From positions 23,354,365 to 23,418,364 of the forward strand of contig NC_092678.1 of assembly GCF_964355755.1 (NCBI RefSeq): DNA of 64,000 bases. The letters are read 5' to 3'. Below are positions 47,860-58,088 of this stretch, piece by piece. Under the pieces are notes generated by a model that made no database searches, had not been told where the DNA came from, and was given only the letters and a program-made list of their open reading frames with translations. How positions within the stretch are numbered: the first letter of the stretch is position 1; each line of letters opens with the position of its first letter. This stretch comes from Antedon mediterranea (Eukaryota > Echinodermata > Crinoidea > Comatulida > Antedonidae). A program made the translations under genes and the position numbers.

Positions 47860-48360
47860 CACGTCAGTGTGTGACACCACCAACGACGCCTGCACAACAG
47901 GCCTAGTTAGGCTAGACATTAATTGATGACCTTCTCTCTGCTGGCAGTCTACCTACCTGGCTAGCCTTCTTTATCCCAGGTATGCACCTAATCAGAGAGA
48001 GTGAGACTTGGCATACCTAGGCCTACTAGAAGCTAAGGAGGCCTAGCCTAGTAGGCCTACATTTTCTAGACAGAGAGAGAAGGGTGCAGACCAGGCTAGA
48101 TAAATTAGTGGCTAGCTAGCCTAATTAACCTAGCTAGGCCTAGATGATGATAGATTTATAGAACATCTTGAATATATGGTTAGGCACAGGATTAGTTTAA
48201 ATAATTAAATTACCCAAACAAAAAGCCGGGTCTCAGGTCTCACCAGCAGCTAACCGCGGGCGGCCATCATCATCAATCACAAAAAAACAACTTTCTAGGC
48301 CTATATTATTTTAAAATAGCGAAACGACATTGTCACAATGCGGTCTGTGATGATGTCATG
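47860..48360 (-). promoter_or_regulatory. candidate promoter and 5' untranslated exon of the F-box gene
   Basis: Upstream of the coding start, with dense AGGCCTA/TAGCTAGGC words. On the minus strand a possible donor reads TTTGG/GTAATTTA near 48213, following a CpG-rich GGCCGCCCGCGGTTAG. Inferred, not proven. Confidence 0.3.
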
Positions 48361-48427
48361 TTTTATGGATCGTATTTTACCAACTGTCTGGATATTATTT
48401 TCATGATCGCAAAAATAACTAAAGATA

Positions 48428-48660
48428 TACTGTAATACTGAAAAAAAAAATTTATTTAAAAAAAAAATATTATATGCCATTTTAAAGTCACACAGTAGTT
48501 ATTCACTTTGACCACCAAAAATTAGATCAAGAAAAAGCGATTATTTGAATGAAACTAAGGCTACGCCCGCCCGGTTGGATTTTATCATAAAATGTTTATG
48601 CTAATATTTAATGTTTTGATATTTAAATGTACATTTTATACATTTTTAATGTGAAAAAAT
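48428..48660. repeat. degenerate MITE-B fragment
   Basis: ATATGCCATTTTAAAGTCAC followed by TTATTCACTTTGACCAC parallels the interior of the 3141-3485 element. The ends are eroded. Confidence 0.4.
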
Positions 48661-48887
48661 AAAAATACTGATTAGATTTATTATGAAACTGGTAAGACCG
48701 CCGTCTATATGATTAGACGAGTACGATGGCGTTGAATGTGTTGACGAATTAAAAGTACAGTAAAGAGATATTTTACTGATATAGTTTTTAATTTGTTTCT
48801 AAAGAAAATATACTATATAAGTTAAATTTACCACTAGAGCTCAGCATTAACACGCACTAATTGATATCATCCTAATACGGTAGGCCT

Positions 48888-48930
48888 ACGGTAGGCTTGT
48901 ACGATATATTATATCGTACAAGCCTACCGT
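48888..48930. repeat. 43-bp perfect palindrome at the LINE 5' break
   Basis: Arms of 21 bp (ACGGTAGGCTTGTACGATATA and its complement) surround a single T. The right arm is the beginning of the LINE coding sequence; the left arm is its inverted copy. Confidence 0.85.
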
Positions 48931-49569
48931 ACAAATATCTGGGTTGTATAATTGACAATAAGCTAAATTGGATAAATAATGTAAATAAAGCCACATGCAA
49001 AGCCAACCAAATGATGTTTATTTTAAGAAAAATGAAGTACCTACAAATTGACAAAACTATACTTAAATTGTTTTATAACTCTGTAATTCTCAGTGTAATA
49101 CTTTTTTGTAATGTTTGTTTTTATGGTAATACAATGCAAAAAGATAAAATTAAACTTAATCGAATAGGAAATAGAGCAATTAGACTAGTAGGAGAGCACT
49201 TACCTGATGTTGAATCCTTGTATAAAGAAAATGTGTTAAAAAAAGTAAAAAGTATCATTGATGATGAAACACATCCTCTTCACAAACAATTCTGGCATAA
49301 GACTACGTGCACTTAATACCAAAACAAAACGGTTTAGGTGCTCGTTTGTAGCCTACCTAATGCTATACACTTATATAACTCCAGAGTACAAAGGTAAAAT
49401 GTAACCGATAATTTTTATCTAATTTTAACAATTTTTAGCCTCTTAACTTTTTGTGTGTGTTTTTGTAAATTGTATTTTATATTTTTGTATTTTGCCAGTT
49501 TTCAAATCACATTTCTGTTTTTTAAATGGACAATAAAGTATATATGACTATGACTATGACTATGACTAT
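48909..49569 (+). pseudogene. 5'-truncated non-LTR retrotransposon, reverse-transcriptase C-terminus
   Basis: An open frame from about 48897 to 49316 encodes the end of a LINE polymerase: YKYLGCIIDNKLNW, ANQMMFILRKMK, LFYNSVILSVILFC and RLVGEHLPDVESLYKENVLKK are the usual landmarks in CR1/L2/jockey-like elements, and HPLHKQF marks the tail. A frameshift near 49290 shifts the remaining residues (LRALNTKTKRFRC) into another frame. A 3' untranslated region and a (TATGAC)n tail at 49540-49568 finish the copy. Everything upstream of the thumb region is missing, so it is dead. Confidence 0.85.
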
Positions 49570-49819
49570 ACCACCGTGCCGCGTAGATTATTTAGTATAG
49601 TAATAGTAGTATAGGTCTATGACACCGCGCACGCAAGAGATGCTTAGCGCGCGCACACTGTGTATAAATCGCATAATTACATTATTCAATGTAAGAAAGG
49701 CTTTTGTCTACAATTTTTAACATTAATATATAGATAGGCCTATTGCTGCATTGTTGTGATTGTATAGACAAATTTGACAGGACTTTTGAAGTGTTTATAG
49801 GCCTAACCGATTATCGGAA

Positions 49820-49842
49820 GTCACGTGACTCGGGGAATTTCC
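49820..49842 (+). promoter_or_regulatory. E-box/CLEAR-type palindrome and kappa-B motif
   Basis: GTCACGTGAC (49820-49829) is a perfect MiT/TFE-type (CLEAR) E-box. GGGGAATTTCC (49832-49842) fits the NF-kappa-B consensus exactly. They lie in a CpG-richer stretch 2.5 kb upstream of the TLR start and next to a clean donor (TTTTAG/GTAAGAATAAG at 49970), which suggests a promoter. Confidence 0.45.
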
Positions 49843-50002
49843 GCTTTATGATGTTCATGTTCCATGTGGTGGTGGTCGCAGGTCGCGGCAGGACACAGCG
49901 CGATACATGACGACGGTTAACGAAGGCGCTTTAGCTCAGACCTGGTTCTGATCCAGTTCTTTTAATTTTAGGTAAGAATAAGATCATTATATAATAATAT
50001 AG

Positions 50003-50154
50003 GTGGCCTAGAAGACTCTGGCACGCAAGATTTAGAACTAGGGTCCGATGACTGTGCTGCTATAGCTGCGGTGATGGATGTGGGACGTCGTATTGCTGCA
50101 TGCTGTGTGTCGGATGGGTTCCGAGAATGTGATGCTAGCTCTCTCCTCACGGAG
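50003..50154 (+). other. candidate exon of unknown gene
   Basis: An acceptor-like ATAATATAG and a donor GAG/GTATAA bracket 152 bases. They are open for 50 codons, reading GLEDSGTQDLELGSDDCAA and then IAAVMDVGRRIAACCVSDGF. The composition looks protein-like and richer in GC than its surroundings. The frame is open back to a TAG at 49968. I found no partner exon, the opposite strand is also open, and no family is recognised. It might be a 5' exon of the TLR transcript. Confidence 0.25.
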
Positions 50155-50159
50155 GTATA

Positions 50160-51139
50160 ATAACTCTCATCATTATTTTGAGCAAAATTAGTCTCAAAAT
50201 TCGCAAACTGTGGTTTAAATTCCGTGCAATATCAATGTTATTATTGATTATATTCAATAATATTGAAGTAAAATAGATACAGTATTAATTTATTAAATAA
50301 AAAATACTTCAATTCAATCATGGAGTAAAGAACATGATTCAATCATATTGCTCTTCTCAAAATATTTATGCCCAAACGGAGCTCTCAAATCACGTGATGA
50401 ATTGAAATGCAAGATGTTTTGTGTGTATGCTGTTTTCCCATATTCCTAACTAATTACAAAATGAAATATTGATTATTTCGTCTCTATGGTATTTTTGACT
50501 TTATATATTTATGCAAATATATGCACACAATGCAACAGGAAATGTCCCACCCGGGTCATGAAGGTCAAAAGTCGAAGCATGAAAATATGTGATGTAATCA
50601 CAGGTAAAGCTCGAGATTACGAACATAATCCAATAGGTTAATAAATAACTTAAATCTTTATATAATAACTTATTCATTTTTCTGGTACTATTATTATAAT
50701 TATTAACTGGTGTTTATTAATTATTAAATAGGCCTATTATAGTATTAATATTAACTTATAACTTGTTATTAATTTTCTTGTAGTCACTGCAGTAATACTG
50801 CAGTAACTACATTATATTTACTCTTCAACCTGTTTATGAAATTATTTAACAAGCTTGGGTAAACATAAGAATAATAAAGTGACTCATAAACATCTACATT
50901 GAATTAAACTAAATAATACAGCAGTAAAATGCAGTTACTGCAGTAACTGAGTAGTAGAATAATTTTGACATGATCCCTAGTAAATTAATATTACCTTAGT
51001 TTAGCACGGGAATAATTACTTTGTATTATATATGATAATCTATGTATAAATTATTTGAATGAAATCTGTTTTTTTTAAGGAAAATTAGAATAAAAACACA
51101 TAAAAATAAGTTATGAATTTGGATGTGGACAACTGTGTT
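50160..51139. other. TLR upstream region, no gene seen
   Basis: AT-rich; no supported exon. Repeated TGCAGTAACT/CAGTTACTGCA words occur around 50785-50950. Confidence 0.4.
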
Positions 51140-51255
51140 AAGCTCACTATCAAACATTATGTGACAAAAAAAATGTGATGTGCCCATATATGGACATGAT
51201 GATGTCATATCACTACCATATTTGGGCACATCACACTATAGTTTGACAGTGTTGA
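51140..51255. mobile_element. MITE-A copy, trimmed ends
   Basis: TTAAGCTCACTATCAAACAT on the left has lost the CTGTCTAC part. The core is canonical and the right end is AGTTTGACAGTGTTGACA. Confidence 0.75.
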
Positions 51256-51532
51256 CATTACATGTCATTTGCCTGTTCTCTGGCCTTTTTCACTCACAAT
51301 TTACTTCCTTTAGTTCATGGTAATAATTTACATAAAATAGCTTTAGGATACACTCCTCCTCAACAACCTATCAGTTTTAAATCTTTGAACTTTCATTTTT
51401 AGTCATTTCTATTTAATATATATTATTTTTAGTTTTACTAACTGTCACTTTCGCTTTTATTGTATATTAACAATACTGCTGTATTGTACAATAGAAGGCT
51501 ATCTCCAAATGGTATAAAACACACAATGACAT

Positions 51533-51570
51533 TTAAAGATGTATTGTCCCCCAAAAAACAACTAATAACT
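51533..51570. repeat. solo MITE-B end
   Basis: TTAAAGATGTATTGTCCCCC without a partner end nearby. Confidence 0.5.
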
Positions 51571-51640
51571 AATAAGCAAAAAGATACAAATATAGTATGT
51601 TAAAAATAAATTTATATATAGTTAGTTCTTTGAAAAGAAC

Positions 51641-51870
51641 AGAGTGGAGTTGTGGCTTGGTGGTTATGATGCTTGGCTACCAATCTAAGGGTCCTGGGTT
51701 CAAGTCCTGTCATATGTCAGGGTTTTTTTCTCATGACAATTTACAACTCCACTCCCAAAGACTTAATAATAAGTCTTTGTTTATGTAGAGCATCTTGTGT
51801 ATATGTTTGTCTTGTGAAATTTTAAATAGTTTATCCATCCTGTAATTGGCGGGTTACTCGCTGTTGGATG
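51641..51870 (+). mobile_element. tRNA-derived SINE, family 2
   Basis: Head GTGGCTTGGTGGTTATGATG, B box GGGTTCAAGTCC, body AACTCCACTCCCAAAGACTT. It is the better-preserved partner of the 16781 copy. Confidence 0.78.
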
Positions 51871-52319
51871 AGTATGAAATAATAATATTGTTTGATTAAG
51901 AATTTTCACACGAGTACACTATGATAGGAGAAATTATTTCTTATTCTATATGAAGTATGGGCTTATTATATATAAATTATTAATAGGTGATCTAACATTG
52001 TATTGTGGTTACCTTTGATGTAAAATCATAATTATTTATACATCATTTACCATTCCATAATAGTTTAGATTTCACCATATAACCTCTTCAAGTAAACTGA
52101 GTTTAATTAACACTTCAAAAAATTACTGTTTTATAATATTATCTAAATAACTGTGTAGTATGTTTTCTAATATTTTATAATGTTTATTTATTTTCTAGTT
52201 TCAGTTTCAAGTTTAGATTTAAACAAAAGAAATCAAGCACTTACACAAGTTATATAAGTATGATAACAATCTAATATATTCATATTCAACATTTTTTTTA
52301 TTTATTTATTACATTAGAG

Positions 52320-52397
52320 AGAAATTAATGGCAGAATAAGCAGTGGAACTATTGTGAAGGAACTGAGAAGCTATATCTTTAAATTGTAACGCCACAT
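52320..52397 (+). other. TLR 5' untranslated sequence after a splice acceptor
   Basis: A pyrimidine-rich TTTTTTTTATTTATTTATTACATTAG ends at 52319 (described here, not as a single motif). The 78 bases after it have an in-frame TAA shortly before the ATG. An upstream untranslated exon is therefore likely. Confidence 0.4.
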
Positions 52398-55184
52398 ATG
52401 GTAATGATGAAAATGACAGGTGGAACATTGCTTGGGATGTTTTGCATAATTCTGCATGTACAGGTGTCCAGTGCCACTCTGACTCCATGTAAGGAAGTAG
52501 ACTTTGTGTATAACTGTAGTCATCACTTGCTACAGGACGTACCAAAAGATCTTTCACCAACGATCAAATATTTAATTCTTTCGCATAACCAAATACTGAA
52601 AATAAGCGCCGACTCATTTGACGGACTACTGAATCTGATAACGATTGATGTATCGTACAACGATATTTCCAAGGTAGCTCCTGGTGCATTTAGTAAATTG
52701 CCTAAACTAGACACTCTGACCCTGAAGAAGACCCAGTTGAATAAACCGGAGCCTGGCATATTCCAAGGCCTCACCAAGCTGAGGTTTCTTGACTTCTCTC
52801 AAATACACCCACGATTGATTAAAATTCCTGATAATCTTTTTGAGGATTTGATCAGCTTAGAAGAGTTGAAACTTGATGGAAACTCGTTGACTTCTCTGAA
52901 TCTTGGCGACAACTGTGCTTTACCAACAACTAAAGTATTAAGTCTAGTTAACAATACGTTCACTAACTTATCAAATACAGATTTTAGTTGCTTTAAAAAT
53001 GCCAATTTAACTAGGTTATTACTTAGTGGTAATAAATTGGAGTACATCGAGAGAGAAGCATTTTCTCATTTTGATTCCATTCAGGTCTTAGATGTCTCTG
53101 GGGAAATACTTTATGGTGGGATTTCCCCGGGTAGCATTCAAAACCTTGCAATGGCGTTAGATGGTGTTAAACTACAAAGTCTTAGACTTGCACATCTACG
53201 TTTGGTAACACTCACTGACTTAATGTTTAAAGGCTTGCATAACTTGACTACTTTAGACCTGTCTAATAATTGGATTAAAACATTCGAAAGTGCTTGTTTC
53301 AGTTCTCTAGCTAACCTTACACGTTTAGACTTGTATAATAACAACATCACTAGGATTGAAAATCAAACATTTAGTGCGCTAACATCACTACAATTCTTAG
53401 ATATGGAAAAGAACAATGTTAGTGTGATTTTTAGCGGGTTCTTTGTTAGTCTAAGTAAAAGCAACATGTCGTATATTAACTTGAAACTGAATGGAGTTAA
53501 ACGGATAGAGCCTGGTGCATTTAAAGGTCTAACAAATTTAACCCAGCTGGAATTAGCCGAAAATCATATAAACCAGGAATTGACAGGGGATGAATTTGAC
53601 GGTTTAAATGAACTACAAATATTAAATATCGGCGCCAATACATACATCAACCTCAAATCAACAGCATTTTCAAAAGTTTTGAATTTAAAAATTCTTATTT
53701 TGAATAAAGTCCAGTTGAGATCTATCCGCTTACTAAAACCATCACCGTTTCAAGTTTTAAAAAACGTTGAAATTCTAGACTTAAGCAATAATAACATGAA
53801 CTATGTGTATGCTGATGTATTTTCTGGGATGACAAAACTTCAAAAACTTTACTTAAATCATAATAATTTGTACTTAATGTTAAAAACAGATGATCCAGTG
53901 TTTTTTCTGAATAACTTATCCAGTTTGTTACAGTTAGATCTCTCCAGTAATGGTGTTAGTAGTATTCATTCAAACACTTTCGTTGGGTTGACACGGCTAA
54001 TGTCTTTAAAACTAAGTCATAATAAGTTAATGAAACTGCCAAATAATCTGTTTAAACCGACAGCCGGTATAGAACACCTGGATCTTAGTAATAATAAGTT
54101 TAATATTTTTAACCAATCAATGTTTGATAAAATTCCACATCTGAAAACAATGGCTGCTGGGGGAACTAACCCTTTTGCTTGTACATGTGATTTAGAATGG
54201 TTCAGAAATTGGATTAATACTTCTCATGTTTCCATAGTTGATATCAATGAATGTATTTGCGATTCTCCTCCGTCTTATCGCGACAAACTTATCTTAAGCT
54301 TTCACCCAAGTGATCTGAATTGTGATCATATAATTCCATTCTATATCTGGATTATTTCTGGAAGTGTACTTCTAATTTTATTTGTGGTTGCTGGTGTTAT
54401 TTACAAAAAATGGTATTATTTAAAATATTGGTGTTTTGTAAGAAGTAGAAAACGTAGGCCTAATAAAAAATACCAGCGACTTAATCCATATACATATAAT
54501 GCATTTCTTTCTTATAGTAGTGTAAATGAAGACTGGGTTAAGACAATGATAGAAAAAATAGAAAATGAAGAAACAGGAATCAAACTATGTTTACATAAAA
54601 GAGATTTTATTGTTGGGAGGCCCATTATCTTGAATATTATTGATAGTATGGATGCAAGTTACCGTACAGTTTGTGTAATAACAAGGGCATTTCTGGAGAG
54701 CAACTGGTGTAGACAAGAACTTCAGTATGCACTGTTAAGTCTTTTTAATGAACGTAAAGACGATGTCATACTTATTTTTTTAGAAGAAATACCATCTAAA
54801 ATGTTAACAAAAGAGTTAAAGGTGCATCAATTTATTAAAAAATTTTGCAAAGACACCACATACCTTGAGTGGCCCAAAAATAAAGAAGAAATTCCTTTGT
54901 TTTGGGAAAAGCTAAAGGAGTCCATAACAATTGATTATATCAGGGAGCAACTCCCTGATGAAACTAGGGAGCAACTTCCTGCTAGGGAACAACTCCCTGA
55001 TGAAAATAGGGAGCAACTTCCTGCTAGGGAACAACTCCCTGATGAAAATAGGGAGCAACTTCCTGCCAGGGAGCAACTCCCTGATGAAATTAGGGAGCAA
55101 CTTCCTGCTAGGGAGCAACTCCCTGATGAAAATAGGGAGCAACTTCCTGCTAGGGAGCAACTCCCTGATGAAACTGTTTCCTAA
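52398..55184 (+). CDS. TLR: Toll-like receptor with repeated C-terminal tail
   Basis: One uninterrupted exon of 928 codons. Residues 1 to about 26 form a signal peptide (GMFCIILHVQVSSA). More than twenty leucine-rich repeats follow (LxxLxLSxNxI), with many NxS/T sites. One C-terminal cysteine cap (CTCDLEWFRNW...CICDSP...LNCDH, 591-643) makes it a single-cysteine-cluster, vertebrate-type TLR. A membrane helix spans about 645-670 (FYIWIISGSVLLILFVVAGV). The TIR domain runs from about 698 to 842: box 1 YNAFLSYSS, box 2 KRDFIVGRPII, box 3 region IPLFWEKL. Box 2 has Val739 where most TLRs have Pro. After the TIR, residues 849-928 are about five and a half copies of REQLPDENREQLPA. Such receptors sense microbial or damage signals and signal through TIR adaptors. 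The ligand cannot be read from sequence. The first in-frame ATG is preceded by a stop. Confidence 0.95.
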   Translation: MVMMKMTGGTLLGMFCIILHVQVSSATLTPCKEVDFVYNCSHHLLQDVPKDLSPTIKYLILSHNQILKISADSFDGLLNLITIDVSYNDISKVAPGAFSKLPKLDTLTLKKTQLNKPEPGIFQGLTKLRFLDFSQIHPRLIKIPDNLFEDLISLEELKLDGNSLTSLNLGDNCALPTTKVLSLVNNTFTNLSNTDFSCFKNANLTRLLLSGNKLEYIEREAFSHFDSIQVLDVSGEILYGGISPGSIQNLAMALDGVKLQSLRLAHLRLVTLTDLMFKGLHNLTTLDLSNNWIKTFESACFSSLANLTRLDLYNNNITRIENQTFSALTSLQFLDMEKNNVSVIFSGFFVSLSKSNMSYINLKLNGVKRIEPGAFKGLTNLTQLELAENHINQELTGDEFDGLNELQILNIGANTYINLKSTAFSKVLNLKILILNKVQLRSIRLLKPSPFQVLKNVEILDLSNNNMNYVYADVFSGMTKLQKLYLNHNNLYLMLKTDDPVFFLNNLSSLLQLDLSSNGVSSIHSNTFVGLTRLMSLKLSHNKLMKLPNNLFKPTAGIEHLDLSNNKFNIFNQSMFDKIPHLKTMAAGGTNPFACTCDLEWFRNWINTSHVSIVDINECICDSPPSYRDKLILSFHPSDLNCDHIIPFYIWIISGSVLLILFVVAGVIYKKWYYLKYWCFVRSRKRRPNKKYQRLNPYTYNAFLSYSSVNEDWVKTMIEKIENEETGIKLCLHKRDFIVGRPIILNIIDSMDASYRTVCVITRAFLESNWCRQELQYALLSLFNERKDDVILIFLEEIPSKMLTKELKVHQFIKKFCKDTTYLEWPKNKEEIPLFWEKLKESITIDYIREQLPDETREQLPAREQLPDENREQLPAREQLPDENREQLPAREQLPDEIREQLPAREQLPDENREQLPAREQLPDETVS
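54942..55175 (+). repeat. 42-bp coding minisatellite in the TLR tail
   Basis: Each unit alternates GGGAGCAACTCCCTGATGAA and AGGGAGCAACTTCCTGCT. Units differ at single bases and all keep the frame. Confidence 0.92.
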
Positions 55185-55546
55185 ACATTGAATTACTATA
55201 TAGATTCTGTCTACACAATTAAACTAAAGAAAATATGCGAGGAGGAATACGGTAAATTAACATGAACGAACACTCACACTTGGGTCATAGCTTCCAATAT
55301 GTTCTACTCTCATTACACTAATGACCCTCTTTTTAGTACAGTAAAAGAAACGGTAAACTTTCCAGTACTACTTGTTCAGAAACTCTATTGTTAGTAAACT
55401 GTCATTGAGCTATCTAACATCTTCAGGTTTTTAACATTTATTTGCAGGAGTAATCTCAATATTACGTTTGATAAATACAGCAATTACGAACGTATAAGCT
55501 ATATATATTTTATTTCTTGTTTGAAGGTTTGCATGGCGAAATCAAA
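55185..55546. other. TLR 3' region
   Basis: A MITE-A-like remnant (TTCTGTCTACACAATTAAAC) sits at 55204. No further gene is seen. Confidence 0.4.
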
Positions 55547-55735
55547 TGTTGATATAAGTTTGGAGTACACCACGTATATTAGTTCTGAAAAGAACTGATG
55601 AGTTTCGATCAATATGCTTTGTGTTTGACGAGGACGAGGTAGGAGGACGATCAAAGCATATTGATCGAAACATTGAGAAACTCAACAGTTTATTTCAGAA
55701 CTAACATACGTGGCGTACCGCAAACTTATATCAAC
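55547..55735. mobile_element. 189-bp hairpin element
   Basis: Outer arms TGTTGATATAAGTTT / AAACTTATATCAACA and inner arms TTCGATCAATATGCTTTG / CAAAGCATATTGATCGAA are inverted around a GAGGACGAGGTAGGAGGACG loop. It probably lies in the TLR 3' untranslated region. Confidence 0.7.
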
Positions 55736-55896
55736 ATCAATATTTTATTTATATTGTACAGTATATATTTTCTTTAAAAAAGAACTACTGTATAATCAAA
55801 CAGCTCTGTACATGTTATGTATACCTCTCTGTCTCAACAAAGTTCCTCATTAATATTTTAGGTTTTTTATCTGCTACAGTAAAGTAGAATTGTTAT

Positions 55897-55917
55897 ATAG
55901 TGTGTGTGTGTGTGTAT
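55897..55917. repeat. (TG)n microsatellite
   Basis: A run of about eight TG units. Confidence 0.8.
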
Positions 55918-56264
55918 ATTACTAATTGCAGCTGTAGGGTTCAACCAGGGTTAAACTTTATAAAAGTTCCTACTGTCATTGGCCTTTATTTCTAGTGTGT
56001 TAATAGAACATTGATATTTATGTTAAATTTAATTAAATTAATTTAATCAAATTAAATTACTATAAAATAGTAGTATTATTACAATAAAATAATTAAAAAT
56101 TAAAATAATTAAAGAGGAGATTGTGCTGTCATATATTTGTAAATAATAATACAAGCTTTTTCAAACATTTTATTGTAATTTTTAAAACTTTAGTAAATTG
56201 TATGAGAAAATCTGCGAGATTGATAATACAACTTTAATGTTGGCTTCAATTGTTATAGAAATTG

Positions 56265-56650
56265 ATATTGTATTGTACAAGTTTTAACATTGTGAATGTT
56301 ATTTCTAATAATAGCAAGTTAGCTTTGTAATATACATACTTAATTTGAATGTTATTTTTAACACTGTTATTAATTATACAATCTAGATTTGTAATATATA
56401 TTTAGCTTTAATTGGAATGTTATTTTTAACACTGTTATTATAACAATTATAATACTGTATTAAGATATTGTATTGTACAAGTTTTAACATTTTAAATGTT
56501 ATTTCTGACATTGCTATAATAGCAAGTTAGTTTTGTAATATACGTACTTAGTTTGAATGTTATTTTTAACACTGGTATTATAGCAATCTAGACTTGCAAT
56601 AAACATTTACTTTTAATTTGAATGTTATTTTTAACACTATTATAGTCAAT
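56265..56650. repeat. nested AT-rich tandem repeat
   Basis: About 195-bp period (TTGTATTGTACAAGTTTTAA at 56268 and 56465), built from about 65-bp subunits sharing GAATGTTATTTTTAACACTG. Confidence 0.75.
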
Positions 56651-56876
56651 TTTAATGACCATTGTCATTTTGGTATTCATGTACGGGGTGCGGATTGGGT
56701 CAATTCATAATTAGGTTACAAATATGTCCCAAACGGTGCTCCATACATGGGCACACATTGTAGTAGAAGGTGAATGGTGTAATTAATACATTGAAAATTA
56801 ATAAAAGTAATTAAATGAAAATACAGTATTATCATTAGTATATTTGTGTGTACTGTCTTGTTTCATATTTGGTATT

Positions 56877-57006
56877 AAGCTCTGTCTACACTATCAAACT
56901 ATGATATCAAAAAATGTGATGTTCCCATGGACACGATGACATCGTATCACTTTTGCATCACACCTTTTTTGTCAAACTAGTTTTGTTGGTAGTGTAGACC
57001 GAGCTT
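56877..57006. mobile_element. MITE-A copy with shortened core
   Basis: Ends AAGCTCTGTCTACACTATCA / GGTAGTGTAGACCGAGCTT. The central CATATTTGGG word is deleted. Confidence 0.8.
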
Positions 57007-57026
57007 TAGAGTAATAAACAGTAGCA

Positions 57027-57100
57027 ATACTCAGGTATAAGCTCATACTCAGGTATAAGCTCATACTCAGGTATAAGCTCATACTCAGGTATAAGCTCAT
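57027..57100. repeat. 18-bp tandem repeat, four units
   Basis: Unit ACTCAGGTATAAGCTCAT. Confidence 0.9.
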
Positions 57101-57120
57101 ACCCAAATTCATATTTAATT

Positions 57121-57400
57121 TCACAAATAGAATACACAATGAATAATGGTCCTCAGATATAGGCCCACCTGCAATTCACAATGAATAATGGTCCTCAGAT
57201 ATAGGCCCACCTGCAATACACAATGAATAATGGTCCTCAGATATAGGCCCACCTGCAATTCACAATGGATAATGGTCCTCAGATATAGGCCCACCTGCAA
57301 TTCACAATGAATAATGGTCCTCAGATATAGGCCCACCTGCAATTCACAATGAATGGTCCTCAGATATAGGCCCACCTGCAATTTGGATCCATTTTCATAC
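57121..57400. repeat. about 46-bp tandem repeat, six units
   Basis: Units share TGGTCCTCAGATATAGGCCC and ACCTGCAATTCACAATGAAT. The last unit has a short deletion. Confidence 0.92.
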
Positions 57401-57452
57401 AAGGTCCTCCATGGTCCTCAGATTCTCAATATGCCCAAGTGTGTGGTGGGTC

Positions 57453-57585
57453 TTAAGCTCAAACTGTATGCGATATACGGTCATATTATGGATAATATAT
57501 GGACATTATGATGTCATATCATTACCATATTTGGGCACAGTACACTTTTTTTTGTCAAACTAGTTTGATAGTGTAGACAGAGCTT
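57453..57585. mobile_element. MITE-A copy, eroded left end
   Basis: Right end TGATAGTGTAGACAGAGCTT intact; left end reduced to TTAAGCTCAAACTGT. Confidence 0.75.
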
Positions 57586-57589
57586 GTTT

Positions 57590-58050
57590 TTTTTACATAA
57601 ACCCAAGTTGATGGTGAAATGGTACTGACAAAAACGGGCGAAATAAAAAAATGGTAGAACAGTGTTTTACTGAAAACGGTTTGACTTTAATTTGAAGAAT
57701 TAAACAAAGCATAAACACATCAACTGATTTGTAGACTTATGTACAACATATTTACAGTTATATACTAAATGGTAATAATTAAATTCATAAAAAAAAGGTG
57801 GGTTATGTAAATTGCAAATCAACATAGTCAACTTAATTACAAGAAAGTTAAAAATAATTTTTAAATTATTTTCATTTTAAATTATTCTATATATTAGTCT
57901 ACAGTAAGATTTAGATTGAAACAAAAATATTATAATGTATAGATTAATATCGACATTTCATCATGTCTTTGCATTGTAACATTTAGGAATAACTTCCAAC
58001 ATGTTTTAGTGATCAGAGATAGTAAGTAAAGTTACACTCAATTAAGTTGT
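57590..58050. other. intergenic between converging TLR and MEIG1
   Basis: AT-rich, no gene or clear repeat. Confidence 0.4.
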
Positions 58051-58088
58051 GTTTAATTTTTATTATTCAGCAATGAGCAAGAACTTAA

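Noticed and set aside
52523-53350. Minus-strand open frames inside the TLR
   Set aside because: They are shadows of the leucine-rich repeat coding sequence in another frame.
54912-55191. Alternative repeat frames in the TLR tail (GNNSLMKIGSNFL and similar)
   Set aside because: The minisatellite is open in several frames; only the frame joined to the TIR domain belongs to a gene.
57121-57402. A 93-codon minus-strand frame of QVGLYLRTIIHCEL repeats
   Set aside because: It is the 46-bp tandem repeat read through; no start or splice context and unit lengths are uneven.
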